Positions 36,483 to 44,910 of a stretch of DNA of 58,287 bases are shown here, piece by piece. Position numbers and translations under genes: made by a program. Origin of the DNA: Actinomycetota bacterium (GTDB lineage: Bacteria > Actinomycetota > Acidimicrobiia > IMCC26256 > VFJJ01). Position 1 is the first letter of the stretch, and each line of letters opens with the position of its first letter. The stretch covers positions 1 through 58,287 of the forward strand of contig VFJJ01000057.1 of NCBI GenBank assembly GCA_009886115.1. Direction: 5' to 3'. The notes beneath the pieces were generated by a model. That model was not told the origin of the DNA. It searched no databases and saw only the letters and a list, made by a program, of their open reading frames with translations.

Positions 36483-39305
36483 TCAGCCGGGAACCGAGTG
36501 AGCGCGGTCGCCCAGGTATGCCGTGGCGACGGCCTCATCGGTGTCGAGGAGCTCCGGTCGGCCTTGGGCGATGATGCGTCCAGCGTCGAGGACGTAGAGC
36601 CGATCGACGAGCGAGCGCATCATCGGGACGTCGTGATCGATCACCACCAAGCTCGCGCCGAGGTGATCGCGTATCTCGCGGATGATCCGCGAGAACGAGG
36701 CGATCTCGGGAGGGGCGAACCCGGCCGTCGGCTCGTCGAGGAGGAGCACGTCGGCACCCAGTCCCACGACACAGGCGAGCTCGACGAGCCGGCGCACGCC
36801 GGTCGGGAGCGTCGACGACGGATGGGTGGCGTACTCGGAGAGGCCGAGGAGCTCGATGATCTCGGCCGCTCGAGCCCGGCGTGTCCGGTCGCGCCTGACG
36901 GCGCCGGGCCAGCCCGACATCGTCGCGACGAGTCGTGAGGGGAGTTGGCGTTCGAGTGCCAACTCGACGCTCTCGCAGACCGTGAGATCGGCGAACAGCA
37001 GTGCCTGCTGTTGGGTTCGACCTAGACCGCGACGGGCACGCTGGTGCGGAGCCAGGGTTGTGATGTCGTTTCCGTGCAAGAGGATGCGACCGGCCGCCGG
37101 GCGGGTCACACCGGTCAAGGCGTCGAAGAGCGTGGTCTTGCCCGCACCGTTCGGCCCCATCAACCCGAGGATCTCTCCCGCCTCGAGCTGGATCGACACG
37201 CTCTCGACCGCCGTGATGCCGCCGTACCTGACCGTGATCCCTTCGGCCACCAACGGCCGAGCGCCGTCGGCGGTCGTCCCGGGCGGGAACCGGCGGACGA
37301 GCGCACGTGTCGGTGTCGGTGTCGCACGAGCCGATGGCGTCGGATCCGGAGCTGGCGGCGGCGATGATGGGCTCGAACGCACGAGGCGGGCAACGATGCG
37401 GTCGCGCACGTCGAATACGAGTGACGCCATCCCACCGGGTACGAGGATGAACACGAGGATGACTGCGAATCCCGACGACAACAGCGCGTAGTCGTCGCCG
37501 AGGATGCGGGGAATGCCTTCGATCCACACCGCTCCGAGCACGGCACCGGTGATGCTCGTGACCCCGCCGAACACGGTGGTGACGACCAGACCGAACGACT
37601 TGGCAGCGCCGAACTTGGTTCCGGGGTCGGTCGAGAAGTTGATGAGCAGGCCCCCGTACATGAATCCGGCGAGCGTGGCGATCCCACCGGAGATCACGAA
37701 CGCCCGGAGCTTCACCAGCCTGGGGTTGATCGCCAGGCTCGTCGCCGAGACCTCGTTGTCGCGCACCGCCACCATCATGCGGCCCGGGCCGGTGCTGCGG
37801 ATGCGCTGCACCACCACGCAGGTGATGACGAGCACGAGGAGGCACAGCCAGTAGTAGTTGCGTTCTTCGTCGAAGTCGACGCCGGCGATCACGGGACGGT
37901 CGATGTGCAGCGACGACCCGACGCCGGTCCTGGTGGTCACGAACCAGTCCTGGTTGAAGAGCCATGTGCTCGTGCCGATGGCAAAGGCCAGCGTTGTGAC
38001 GGCCAGGAACAGGCCCCGGACTCGTAGCGCGGGGAGACCGACACCGAGCGCCACCGTGCACCCGGCGACCACGGCCAGCGCACCCGCAGCCAGATACGGG
38101 ATGTCGGCCAGGAGCAGTCGGCCCCCCAGCGCCGCTCCGATCCCCACGAACGAATACTGGCCCAGCGAGACGTGCCCCGAATAGCCGGTGAGGACCACGA
38201 GCGACACGCCCATGAGCGCGAACAGCACGACGCTGGATGCTCGGAACTGGTTCGACGGTGTGAGCGCCAACGGTGCCAGGACCGCCAGCCCGATCACGAC
38301 GGTCCGCGTGGCGACCCGCAACGCCCGGACGCGATGGTGGCGTGCCAGAAGAGGCTCGATCGGCCGGACCGAGCGGGCGAAGGTCCACCCCGATCGGTCA
38401 CGGCCCCGGATCAGCTGACCGAGATTGCGTCGGGCGAGGAGGCTCAGCACGATCAGGATCGCGATCACGAGCTCGACCACGCCCCCGGACGGGTAGTTCC
38501 ACAACACGAGCGCCCCAACGACGCCGATCGCGATGCCGCCCGCGAACGAACCAGCCAGGCTGGTGAGGCCGCCGATCATCGCGGCGCCGAGCGATCGCAA
38601 CAGCAGCGACGGCCCCAGTGCCTCCGAAACGGCCAGCGGGCGCGTCGGGCCGTAGAGGATCGCAGCGACGCCAGCCAGGAGACCGGCGATCGACCACATC
38701 GTGAACGAGATCCGGTGGATGGGGATGCCGGCGAGTCGGGCGGCCTCGCCGTTGTCGGCCACGGCCCGGCTGGCTCGCCCCACCGTGCTCCGGCGCAGGA
38801 ACAGCGCCAGCCCGGCGACGATCAGCGGCGACACCAGCAGGATCAGGATCTGGCCCGGTCCGAGGAACAACTCGCCGATCTGGATCTCCCACGAGAACGG
38901 CGTCGGATACCGCTCGCCCTCGAGCCGGCTCACGCTCGGCAGCAACAGGCTGAAGGCGAAGATCACCTGGCCCAGGCCGATCGTCGCCACCATGGCCGTC
39001 AGCCTCGGTGCGCTCTCGAGGCGCCTGATCACCAGCAGCTCGCAGAGCCCGCCGAGCATGGCGGCGGTGACGAGACCCATCGGGAGAACGATCCAGTACG
39101 GCCAGCCGGCGTTGAGCACCAACAAGGGAACGATCAGGCTCGGGAGCGCACCGAGCTCGCCGGCAGCCAGGTTCAGAACGCGCGAGGTCTTGTAGACGAG
39201 CGTCAGGCCCACGGCGACGAGCGAGTACGTGAGCCCGGTGATCACGCCGAGGACCACGATGTGCAGGGGGATCTCGAAGTCGATGAAGGGGATCGTGAAG
39301 GTCAT
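36483..39305 (-). CDS. LivH-LivM-LivG triple fusion, branched-chain-amino-acid-type ABC transporter
   Basis: 940 residues from the ATG at 39305. About 1-300 is a LivH-like permease (VVLGVITGLTYSLVAVGLTLVYKTSRVLNLAAGELG). About 330-635 is a LivM-like permease (TGYSGHVSLGQYSFVGIGAALGG, FGGVTSITGAVLGA). About 680-940 is a LivG-like ATPase with GPNGAGKTTL, ADVLLLDEPTAGFAP and IDHD. A Pro/Ser/Ala-rich linker joins permease and ATPase. The ABC signature, normally LSGGQ or similar, reads LPTGVRRLVELA, so hydrolysis may depend on the partner ATPase. LivF is missing here and is found fused to an MFS protein at 44911-47130; the binding protein is at 49646. A shared operator-like site lies upstream. Confidence 0.92.
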   Translation of the reverse strand: MTFTIPFIDFEIPLHIVVLGVITGLTYSLVAVGLTLVYKTSRVLNLAAGELGALPSLIVPLLVLNAGWPYWIVLPMGLVTAAMLGGLCELLVIRRLESAPRLTAMVATIGLGQVIFAFSLLLPSVSRLEGERYPTPFSWEIQIGELFLGPGQILILLVSPLIVAGLALFLRRSTVGRASRAVADNGEAARLAGIPIHRISFTMWSIAGLLAGVAAILYGPTRPLAVSEALGPSLLLRSLGAAMIGGLTSLAGSFAGGIAIGVVGALVLWNYPSGGVVELVIAILIVLSLLARRNLGQLIRGRDRSGWTFARSVRPIEPLLARHHRVRALRVATRTVVIGLAVLAPLALTPSNQFRASSVVLFALMGVSLVVLTGYSGHVSLGQYSFVGIGAALGGRLLLADIPYLAAGALAVVAGCTVALGVGLPALRVRGLFLAVTTLAFAIGTSTWLFNQDWFVTTRTGVGSSLHIDRPVIAGVDFDEERNYYWLCLLVLVITCVVVQRIRSTGPGRMMVAVRDNEVSATSLAINPRLVKLRAFVISGGIATLAGFMYGGLLINFSTDPGTKFGAAKSFGLVVTTVFGGVTSITGAVLGAVWIEGIPRILGDDYALLSSGFAVILVFILVPGGMASLVFDVRDRIVARLVRSSPSSPPPAPDPTPSARATPTPTRALVRRFPPGTTADGARPLVAEGITVRYGGITAVESVSIQLEAGEILGLMGPNGAGKTTLFDALTGVTRPAAGRILLHGNDITTLAPHQRARRGLGRTQQQALLFADLTVCESVELALERQLPSRLVATMSGWPGAVRRDRTRRARAAEIIELLGLSEYATHPSSTLPTGVRRLVELACVVGLGADVLLLDEPTAGFAPPEIASFSRIIREIRDHLGASLVVIDHDVPMMRSLVDRLYVLDAGRIIAQGRPELLDTDEAVATAYLGDRAHSVPG

Positions 39306-39360
39306 CGGGCGCCGCCAGGCTGTCGCGACACGTTTCGATCCCCCGGCTCCCGTATCCCTT

Positions 39361-39374
39361 TTCAGGATACTCTA
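39361..39374 (+). promoter_or_regulatory. Regulon site A (TTCAGGATACTCTA)
   Basis: First of four sites sharing TTSAGKATACT. It lies between the divergent LivHMG fusion (start 39305) and the SDR-like gene (start 39409). It may be an operator overlapping a -10 box (GATACT). Confidence 0.6.
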
Positions 39375-39408
39375 TTGACCCAGCAGCGGGTGGGAGAGGG
39401 GCGTTCGC

Positions 39409-40125
39409 ATGGAGTCACTCGTCGGCCGGACGGTCGTCGTTCTGGGCGGGAGCTCGGGGATGGGACTGGCCACGGCCCTGGCCGCACGCGATGCCGGCGC
39501 CCACGTGGCCATCGCGGCACGCACGCCCGATCGTCTCGCGCGGGCCGCGGCCACGGTCGGCCCGGACACCCGGTCGTACGCGCTCGACGGCGCCGATGGT
39601 GATGCCGTCGAGGCGATGTGCGCCGACCTCGGCGTCATCGACCACCTCGTGTCGTTCACGGGTGACCAGCCTGCTGCGCCGATCGGCGAGACCACCCACG
39701 ACCTCGTCGTTCAGGCGCTCGATGCGCGGGTCTGGACGGCTCGCAACGTGTGCGTCTCGGCCGTGGCCCGCATGCCCGAGCACGGATCGCTCACGTTCTG
39801 CTCGGGCCTGTCTGCCGTGCGACCCCGTGCCGGTCGAGCCGCTGGTGCGGTGGCGACCGCGGCGCTCGAGTCGTTGGTTCGAGCCATGGCGTTGGAGCTC
39901 GCGCCCATCCGGGTCAACACGATCCGGCCCGGTGCCTTCGACACTCCGGTGCTCGATCGAGCGTTCGGAGCGAACAAGCACGAAGCGACCCGTGCCTTCG
40001 TCGAGGGTCTGCCGATCAAGCGGCTGGGTCGTCCCGAGGAGCTGGCGCATGCCGTGCTCTTCCTCATGACGAACACCTACGTCACCGGGACCGTGCTCAA
40101 CGTCGACGGCGGCGCGCTCATGTGA
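39409..40125 (+). CDS. SDR-fold protein lacking the catalytic Tyr-x-x-x-Lys
   Basis: 238 residues from the ATG at 39409 (GGGAGAGGGG upstream). The cofactor motif GGSSGMG (about 13-19), a Ser at 132 and the C-terminal RPEELAHAVLFLMTNTYVTGTVLNVDGG are standard SDR. At the expected Tyr and Lys positions (about 145 and 149) both are Ala, within PRAGRAAGAVATAALESL. It therefore probably does not carry out the normal SDR chemistry; it could be a binding or regulatory protein or use other residues. It starts divergently from the LivHMG gene across site A. Confidence 0.82.
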   Translation: MESLVGRTVVVLGGSSGMGLATALAARDAGAHVAIAARTPDRLARAAATVGPDTRSYALDGADGDAVEAMCADLGVIDHLVSFTGDQPAAPIGETTHDLVVQALDARVWTARNVCVSAVARMPEHGSLTFCSGLSAVRPRAGRAAGAVATAALESLVRAMALELAPIRVNTIRPGAFDTPVLDRAFGANKHEATRAFVEGLPIKRLGRPEELAHAVLFLMTNTYVTGTVLNVDGGALM

Positions 40126-40223
40126 CAGAGGACGGCCGCCCGGCGACCTCGAGGGCGCCGAGAGGCCCCGTGTGGCGCGCTCCCCGGTCACGCAGTCACG
40201 CAGCAGTGACGACGAGACCTCGA

Positions 40224-41681
40224 TCATTCACCGTTGGCGAGGGTCACGACCCGGGCGGACCCGCCGCGTCGGTGATCGGCTCCGGCGCTGAGGCGATCGC
40301 CGACGACAGCAACCACGTTGGCGCTCCCGAAGCCCTCCGGCCCGGGATCGCGGGCCAGGGCCTCGGGCCAGATCCTCGAGAGCGGATGGTCTGGCTCGAG
40401 CGCGAGGTCGCCACCGAAGCAGACCTTGAAGCGTGGCGCGTCGATGGCATCCTGAGGTGTATGGCCCTCGCAGAGGAGGCGGATGAGGACCTGCACCTGG
40501 GCCTGTGGCTGCATGATCCCCCCTGCGACGCCGAGGCACAGCTGCACCCGACCGTCGGGGCCGGTCACCATGGCGGGGATGGTCGTGTGCGGGGGCTGCC
40601 CGGGCGACGGCATGCGTCGCAACATCCGGAACATCGTCGCCCGGTTCTGGATCGGGCTCCCCAGCACAGGGATACCGAGGTGGCTGCCGAAGTCGCCGAA
40701 GACCGAGGTGATCAAGGAGACGGCGAGCCCATCGTTCTCCATCACGGCCAGATAGGTGGTGTCGCCCCGGGCCGGGCTCGGCCGTTGAGGGCCCATCGCC
40801 GCAGGGTCGAACCCGGCCGCCGCCATGCCCCGCCTGAGCGCGTCGGCGACCCGGTCCCAGTCTTCGTGTGGTCGATCGAGGGCTTCGAGCTCGCGCAACG
40901 CGTGGAGCACCGCGGGCCCCTGCGTGGGAGCCGGCAGCTCCCAGACCGAGCAGCCTCGGAAGCTCGCACACTCGGCAGTGATCGACCCGGTGCGGTGCGA
41001 CCCGAGATCGTGGTGGTCGAGGTAGCCCCCGTCGGCCCGCACCACCTCGACGATCTCGTCGGCGATCGGCCCTTCGTACAGGGTGCGGGCGCCACCGACG
41101 ACGATGGCCTCGAGGCAGTCGGCCAGGCGGTGGTTGCGCACGACGCTCCCGAGCGCCACGGGCCGCCCGTCGGGTACGTACAAGGGCCCCAGAACCGGAT
41201 CGGAGCCGATCTCCGCCGCGGCCCGTGCGGCCGCGCTGGCGAGGGACGGCCGCACCTCGAACCCCTTGTGGGCCAGGGCGATTGCCGGAGCGAGGACCGT
41301 GGCCAACGACAGCGTGCCGTGGGCTTCCAGGGTCGTCACGAGCAGGTCGACCGCTCCCGGAGGCGTCACCGACCGGCCACCGCGTGGTGGCACCCCGTCG
41401 AGCCCGTCGGCCCGGAGGGCTTCGGCCGTGAGGCCCTGTGGCACCGCCCCCGATCCGCCGAACGCCAAGGGGGCAGTGGTGGGGTCGTCGCCTCGCCCTC
41501 GTCCCAGGAGGAGGAACGCGTCTCCGGCGACACCGCACGACTGCGGCTCGACGACGTACAGGACGAACGCCGCGGCGACCGCCGCATCGACGGCGTTCCC
41601 ACCAGCCCGGAGCATCTCCACCGCCGTTTCGGTGGCGCGCGGATCCGAGGTGGCGACGGCAGCCTGCCGCGGCGGGTTCAC
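40224..41681 (-). CDS. Gamma-glutamyltransferase family N-terminal-nucleophile hydrolase
   Basis: 485 residues from a GTG overlapping the amidohydrolase stop as GTGA. The start AVATSDPRATETAVEMLRAGGNAVDAAVAAAFVL and the autoprocessing region RGDTTYLAVMENDGLAVSLI (nucleophile Thr at about 309-310) are diagnostic. GGIMQPQAQVQVLIRLL and DAPRF follow near the C-terminus. No signal peptide was seen, unlike periplasmic GGTs, so it is probably cytoplasmic. It would cleave gamma-glutamyl or related amide conjugates such as glutathione adducts; a glutaryl/cephalosporin acylase-like role is also possible. Confidence 0.88.
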   Translation of the reverse strand: MNPPRQAAVATSDPRATETAVEMLRAGGNAVDAAVAAAFVLYVVEPQSCGVAGDAFLLLGRGRGDDPTTAPLAFGGSGAVPQGLTAEALRADGLDGVPPRGGRSVTPPGAVDLLVTTLEAHGTLSLATVLAPAIALAHKGFEVRPSLASAAARAAAEIGSDPVLGPLYVPDGRPVALGSVVRNHRLADCLEAIVVGGARTLYEGPIADEIVEVVRADGGYLDHHDLGSHRTGSITAECASFRGCSVWELPAPTQGPAVLHALRELEALDRPHEDWDRVADALRRGMAAAGFDPAAMGPQRPSPARGDTTYLAVMENDGLAVSLITSVFGDFGSHLGIPVLGSPIQNRATMFRMLRRMPSPGQPPHTTIPAMVTGPDGRVQLCLGVAGGIMQPQAQVQVLIRLLCEGHTPQDAIDAPRFKVCFGGDLALEPDHPLSRIWPEALARDPGPEGFGSANVVAVVGDRLSAGADHRRGGSARVVTLANGE

Positions 41682-42835
41682 AGCCGAAGGAACTTCTCGG
41701 CGTTGCCCCAGAGGATGTTGCGCCGGGCCTCCTCGCTCACCGACGACCATCCGAAGATCACCTCGGGCGAGTTCGGGAACTGGCCACCTGGGTGGGGGAA
41801 ATCGGACTGATACAGCAGGGCGCCGTCGCCGACCATCTCGATGAGGTGCTTGGCGATGGCGTCGCCCTCGTACAGCTCGATCCCGCAGAAGATCCGTCCC
41901 GACTGCGCGTACTCGATCGGCGACAGGTCGATCGGAGGTACGGCGTGGCTCATGTAGTCGGCTTGGCCCTTGAGCCTGACGAGCCACGCCGGAAGCCACC
42001 CGGCGCTGCACTCGGCGAACCCGACCCGCAGACGCGGGTAACGATCGAAGAGCCCGCTCAGGATCAGATACGCCACGAGACGCTCCGCTCCCCACGGATG
42101 CGCGGCCGCTCGAGCGATGACGACGTTGTCCCAGATGTCGCGGTACCCGGGGAAGTAGGGCGGCTCGTAGAAGAACGAGTGGTGCAACAGGGGCAGGTCG
42201 TGCTCGCCCATCGCCTCCCAGATCGGGTGCAGCGACGGATCATCGACCGGGAGCCCCTCAGGCAGCACGACGGATACGGCACACACGTGAGGGAGCGCCG
42301 ACTGGCTGCGGATCGTGGCGGCAGCCTGCTCGGCCGCGGCGCCCGACACGAGGATCGTGCCCCTCAGCCGCTTCGGATCGGCGCTGCAGTACGCCTCCAG
42401 ATAGCGGAGGTACGCCGAATAGATCTCCAGCCCCATCTCGATGTCGAGCGCAGAAACCGCATTGACGAACGTCCCGGGGATGATCAGGTGCCCGTCGACC
42501 CCTTCCAGGTCCATGTCGTGCAGCCGCCCGGCTGCGTTCATGTCGTTGACACCCGGCGTGTAGGGCGTCGGCAACGAGGTACGGCTCACGCTTCCCTTGA
42601 GCGGGGAAACCCCACCGGTTCCCGCTGCTGCCGTCCCCTCGGTGCTCGTTCCCAACCGCCGGCGGTACGGGAACGGATGGATGCTCAGATGGTGGCCACC
42701 TTCGGTCTGGGGCTGGTGGAACGGTGCGAGCTCCGACCACCGATCGCGCAGCACGGGGCCTGCGAACTGCTCGAGGGTCTCGATGCTCGGCCCCACGTGG
42801 GTATCGGAGTCGAAGATGCGATAGCCGTTCCTCAT
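41678..42835 (-). CDS. Amidohydrolase_2 family (ACMSD / LigW-like) metal-dependent hydrolase or decarboxylase
   Basis: 385 residues from the ATG at 42835 with GGAGG upstream. The opening FDSDTHVGPS carries the single-His version of the family motif; later HHSFFYEPPYFPG, AECSAGWLPAWLVRLK and a conserved metal Asp in LYQSDFPHPGG are typical of the mycobacterial-type amidohydrolase_2 group. The C-terminus RRNILWGNAEKFLRL is the standard family ending. Many such proteins decarboxylate or hydrolyse aromatic or polyketide intermediates. It is coupled to the gamma-glutamyltransferase. Confidence 0.87.
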   Translation of the reverse strand: MRNGYRIFDSDTHVGPSIETLEQFAGPVLRDRWSELAPFHQPQTEGGHHLSIHPFPYRRRLGTSTEGTAAAGTGGVSPLKGSVSRTSLPTPYTPGVNDMNAAGRLHDMDLEGVDGHLIIPGTFVNAVSALDIEMGLEIYSAYLRYLEAYCSADPKRLRGTILVSGAAAEQAAATIRSQSALPHVCAVSVVLPEGLPVDDPSLHPIWEAMGEHDLPLLHHSFFYEPPYFPGYRDIWDNVVIARAAAHPWGAERLVAYLILSGLFDRYPRLRVGFAECSAGWLPAWLVRLKGQADYMSHAVPPIDLSPIEYAQSGRIFCGIELYEGDAIAKHLIEMVGDGALLYQSDFPHPGGQFPNSPEVIFGWSSVSEEARRNILWGNAEKFLRL

Positions 42836-42892
42836 CGGGACGTCCTCCGTTGCTGTTGGTGCCACGTCAAGGTCGTGAGGGACGGTCCGAAG

Positions 42893-43915
42893 CTACACAC
42901 GATCGGCCCCGCCGGGGATCGCATGTATTGCCTCGATCAGTGCGCCCCAGCGCTCGGGATCGTCGTGGAAGGCGACGTTGAAGCTGAGCCGATCTACGAT
43001 CCCGCCGTAGTGCGCGGCGACGAGTTTCGGGATGTCGTCGATCTGGCCCACGACGGCGAACGCTTCGAGGACGTCGTCGTCGATGAGGCGCATCATGTCG
43101 ACCTCGCGCCCTTCTCGGGCGAGCGCCGCCAGCTCGGGTTGGAGGTCGCCCCAGCCCTGCAGCTCGAGGACGCCCCGATATGCCGGCGTCGCTCCGTAGA
43201 AGGCCAACCGGCTCTGCACGCGGGCCTTCGCTGCGGCCGTCTCAGCGGCGTCGCGGCCGGTGACGAGGAACACCGGTCGGGCGATCTCGACATCGGGTCG
43301 TGTACGGCCCCCGGTGCGTAAACCGTCATCGAACGCGGGGAGCGTGACCTCGCGGAGGTACCTCGGCGTCGAGAACCCGTGCACCAACAGCCCGTCGGCG
43401 ACCTCACCGGCGACACGCACCATGCTGGCTCCCACCGCGGCCAGCATGATCGGCGGGTTGCCATGGGGGTTCGGTCCGGGGTCGAAGAACGGGGTGAGCA
43501 GGGTGTGCCGGTAGAACTCGCCCTCGAAACGCAGGGGGGCGTCGCCGGCCCACGCACGCCAGATGGCACGGACGGCGAGGATCAGCTCGCGCATCCTCGG
43601 TACCGGTCGATCGAAGGCCGCGCTGAACCTTCGCTCGACGTGGGCCCTGACCTGGCTACCGAGGCCGAGCATGAAACGACCCTGGGAATAGGTCTGAAGG
43701 TCGTTCGCCGTCTGGGCCAGGTGCCACGGGCTCCGTGGAAAGGCGACCGCGATCGCGGTGGCCAGGCACACCCGGCTGGTCTCGGCGGTGCAGCGCATCA
43801 ACGAGAGAAAGGGGTCGTGCACGGTCTCGGTGACCGAGACACCGTCGAACCCGATCGACTCGGCCAGCCCGGCCCGGTGGAGCGAGTCATGGTCGAGGAT
43901 CGCATGGACCTTCAT
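42893..43915 (-). CDS. LLM-class F420- or flavin-dependent oxidoreductase (luciferase-like)
   Basis: 340 residues from the ATG at 43915. The TIM-barrel sequence KVHAILDHDSLHRAGLAESIGFDGVSVTET and TYSQGRFMLGLGSQVRAHVERRF are characteristic of the TIGR03617-like LLM group found in actinobacteria, which often use F420. NPPIMLAAVGASMVRVAGEVADGLLVHGF is the canonical cofactor-binding stretch. A leaderless promoter places the -10 TATACT six bases before the start. The substrate is unknown, but regulation is shared with the transport genes. Confidence 0.88.
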   Translation of the reverse strand: MKVHAILDHDSLHRAGLAESIGFDGVSVTETVHDPFLSLMRCTAETSRVCLATAIAVAFPRSPWHLAQTANDLQTYSQGRFMLGLGSQVRAHVERRFSAAFDRPVPRMRELILAVRAIWRAWAGDAPLRFEGEFYRHTLLTPFFDPGPNPHGNPPIMLAAVGASMVRVAGEVADGLLVHGFSTPRYLREVTLPAFDDGLRTGGRTRPDVEIARPVFLVTGRDAAETAAAKARVQSRLAFYGATPAYRGVLELQGWGDLQPELAALAREGREVDMMRLIDDDVLEAFAVVGQIDDIPKLVAAHYGGIVDRLSFNVAFHDDPERWGALIEAIHAIPGGADRV

Positions 43916-43917
43916 GG

Positions 43918-43933
43918 AATAAGTATACTGAAT
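43918..43933 (-). promoter_or_regulatory. Regulon site B, also a leaderless -10 box
   Basis: On the minus strand ATTCAGTATACTTATT contains the shared TTCAGTATACT, and its TATACT (43927-43922) is six bases from the LLM gene ATG. On the plus strand the same palindromic AGTATACT can serve the divergent aminotransferase unit. Confidence 0.7.
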
Positions 43934-43969
43934 ATGTCGATCGCGGAGGAGGGGCCCGATGCGAATTGA
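43934..43969 (+). CDS. Possible 11-residue leader peptide
   Basis: ATG-initiated frame MSIAEEGPDAN then stop. The ATG lies four bases after a plus-strand TATACT, so a leaderless transcript could start on it. Its GAGGAG codons double as the Shine-Dalgarno of the aminotransferase ATG at 43959, and the two frames overlap. It may be a coupling leader, or chance. Confidence 0.3.
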   Translation: MSIAEEGPDAN

Positions 43970-44852
43970 TCCCGTGGGCGGCGGCCCGGTGCGGGATGCT
44001 CCGATACCTGAGGTCACGGAGATCGCCTGGGTGAACGGACGCCTCGTGCCCAACGGCGAACCGGCGCTCCGGTCCGACGACCGCGGGATCGTGGGCCTGG
44101 GCGCGTTCGAGGCCGTGAAGGTCGTCGCGGGCGTTCCGTTCGCGCTGCATCGGCACCTCGATCGGCTGGTGGCGTCGGCCTCGCCGCTGGGAATCGAGGT
44201 CGACCTCGCCGCCGTCCGCGCCGGCACCGACGCCGTGCTGGCCACCACACCTCCTGGGGCTCCCCCGTTCTGGCTGCGGATCACGGTCACGGCCGGGCCG
44301 GGCCGGATGGCCAGTGCCGCACGGGCGAGCGAGCCGACCGTCGTCGCGTCCATCGCCCCCATGGTCGTCTGGGGCCCGGCCGCCGACGTGGTCGTCGTGC
44401 CCTGGTCGCGCAACGAACACGGGGCATCGGCCGGGCTCAAGACGGTCTCGTATGTCGACAACGCCCGCGCGCTGCGCTTCGCCCACGATCAGGGAGCCGA
44501 TGAGGGGTTGTTCGCCAACACTGTGGGGAACCTGTGTGAGGGCGCAGGCTCCAACGTGTTCGTCGTTCGCGACGGCACGCTGGTCACCCCGCCGCTGTCG
44601 GCCGGGTGCCTCGCCGGGATCACGCGCTCTCTCCTGCTCGAGCGTATGCCGTCGATCGTCGAGGCCGACGTCCCGGTCGCCGAGCTCGCGACCTGCGAGG
44701 AGGCGTTCCTCACGTCGACGAGCCGCGACGTCCATCCGATTCGCTCGATCGACGGGCGAACGCTCCGCGTCGCTCCCCGGGGCCTCACCGCAGATGCGCA
44801 GGAGGCCTTTGCAGCCGTCGTGCGCGCCATGGCCGACGCGGAGCGCCCGTGA
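43959..44852 (+). CDS. Class IV PLP aminotransferase (branched-chain / D-amino acid / ADC-lyase group)
   Basis: 297 residues from the ATG at 43959, with GGAGGAGGGG upstream. WVNGRLVPNGEPALRSDDRGIVGLGAFEAVKV, HLDRLVASASPLGI, the PLP Lys in SAGLKTVSYVDN (about 166) and EGAGSNVFVV are diagnostic of class IV. Substrate specificity between branched-chain aminotransferase, D-amino acid aminotransferase and aminodeoxychorismate lyase cannot be decided here. First gene of the unit with the MFS-LivF fusion, so it probably transaminates the imported compound. Confidence 0.85.
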   Translation: MRIDPVGGGPVRDAPIPEVTEIAWVNGRLVPNGEPALRSDDRGIVGLGAFEAVKVVAGVPFALHRHLDRLVASASPLGIEVDLAAVRAGTDAVLATTPPGAPPFWLRITVTAGPGRMASAARASEPTVVASIAPMVVWGPAADVVVVPWSRNEHGASAGLKTVSYVDNARALRFAHDQGADEGLFANTVGNLCEGAGSNVFVVRDGTLVTPPLSAGCLAGITRSLLLERMPSIVEADVPVAELATCEEAFLTSTSRDVHPIRSIDGRTLRVAPRGLTADAQEAFAAVVRAMADAERP

Positions 44853-44910
44853 CTTCGCTTCGGAGGGCCGGGCTGGGGTCCGCGGTCGCGACCCTGCCGG
44901 TGGGGGAGTC

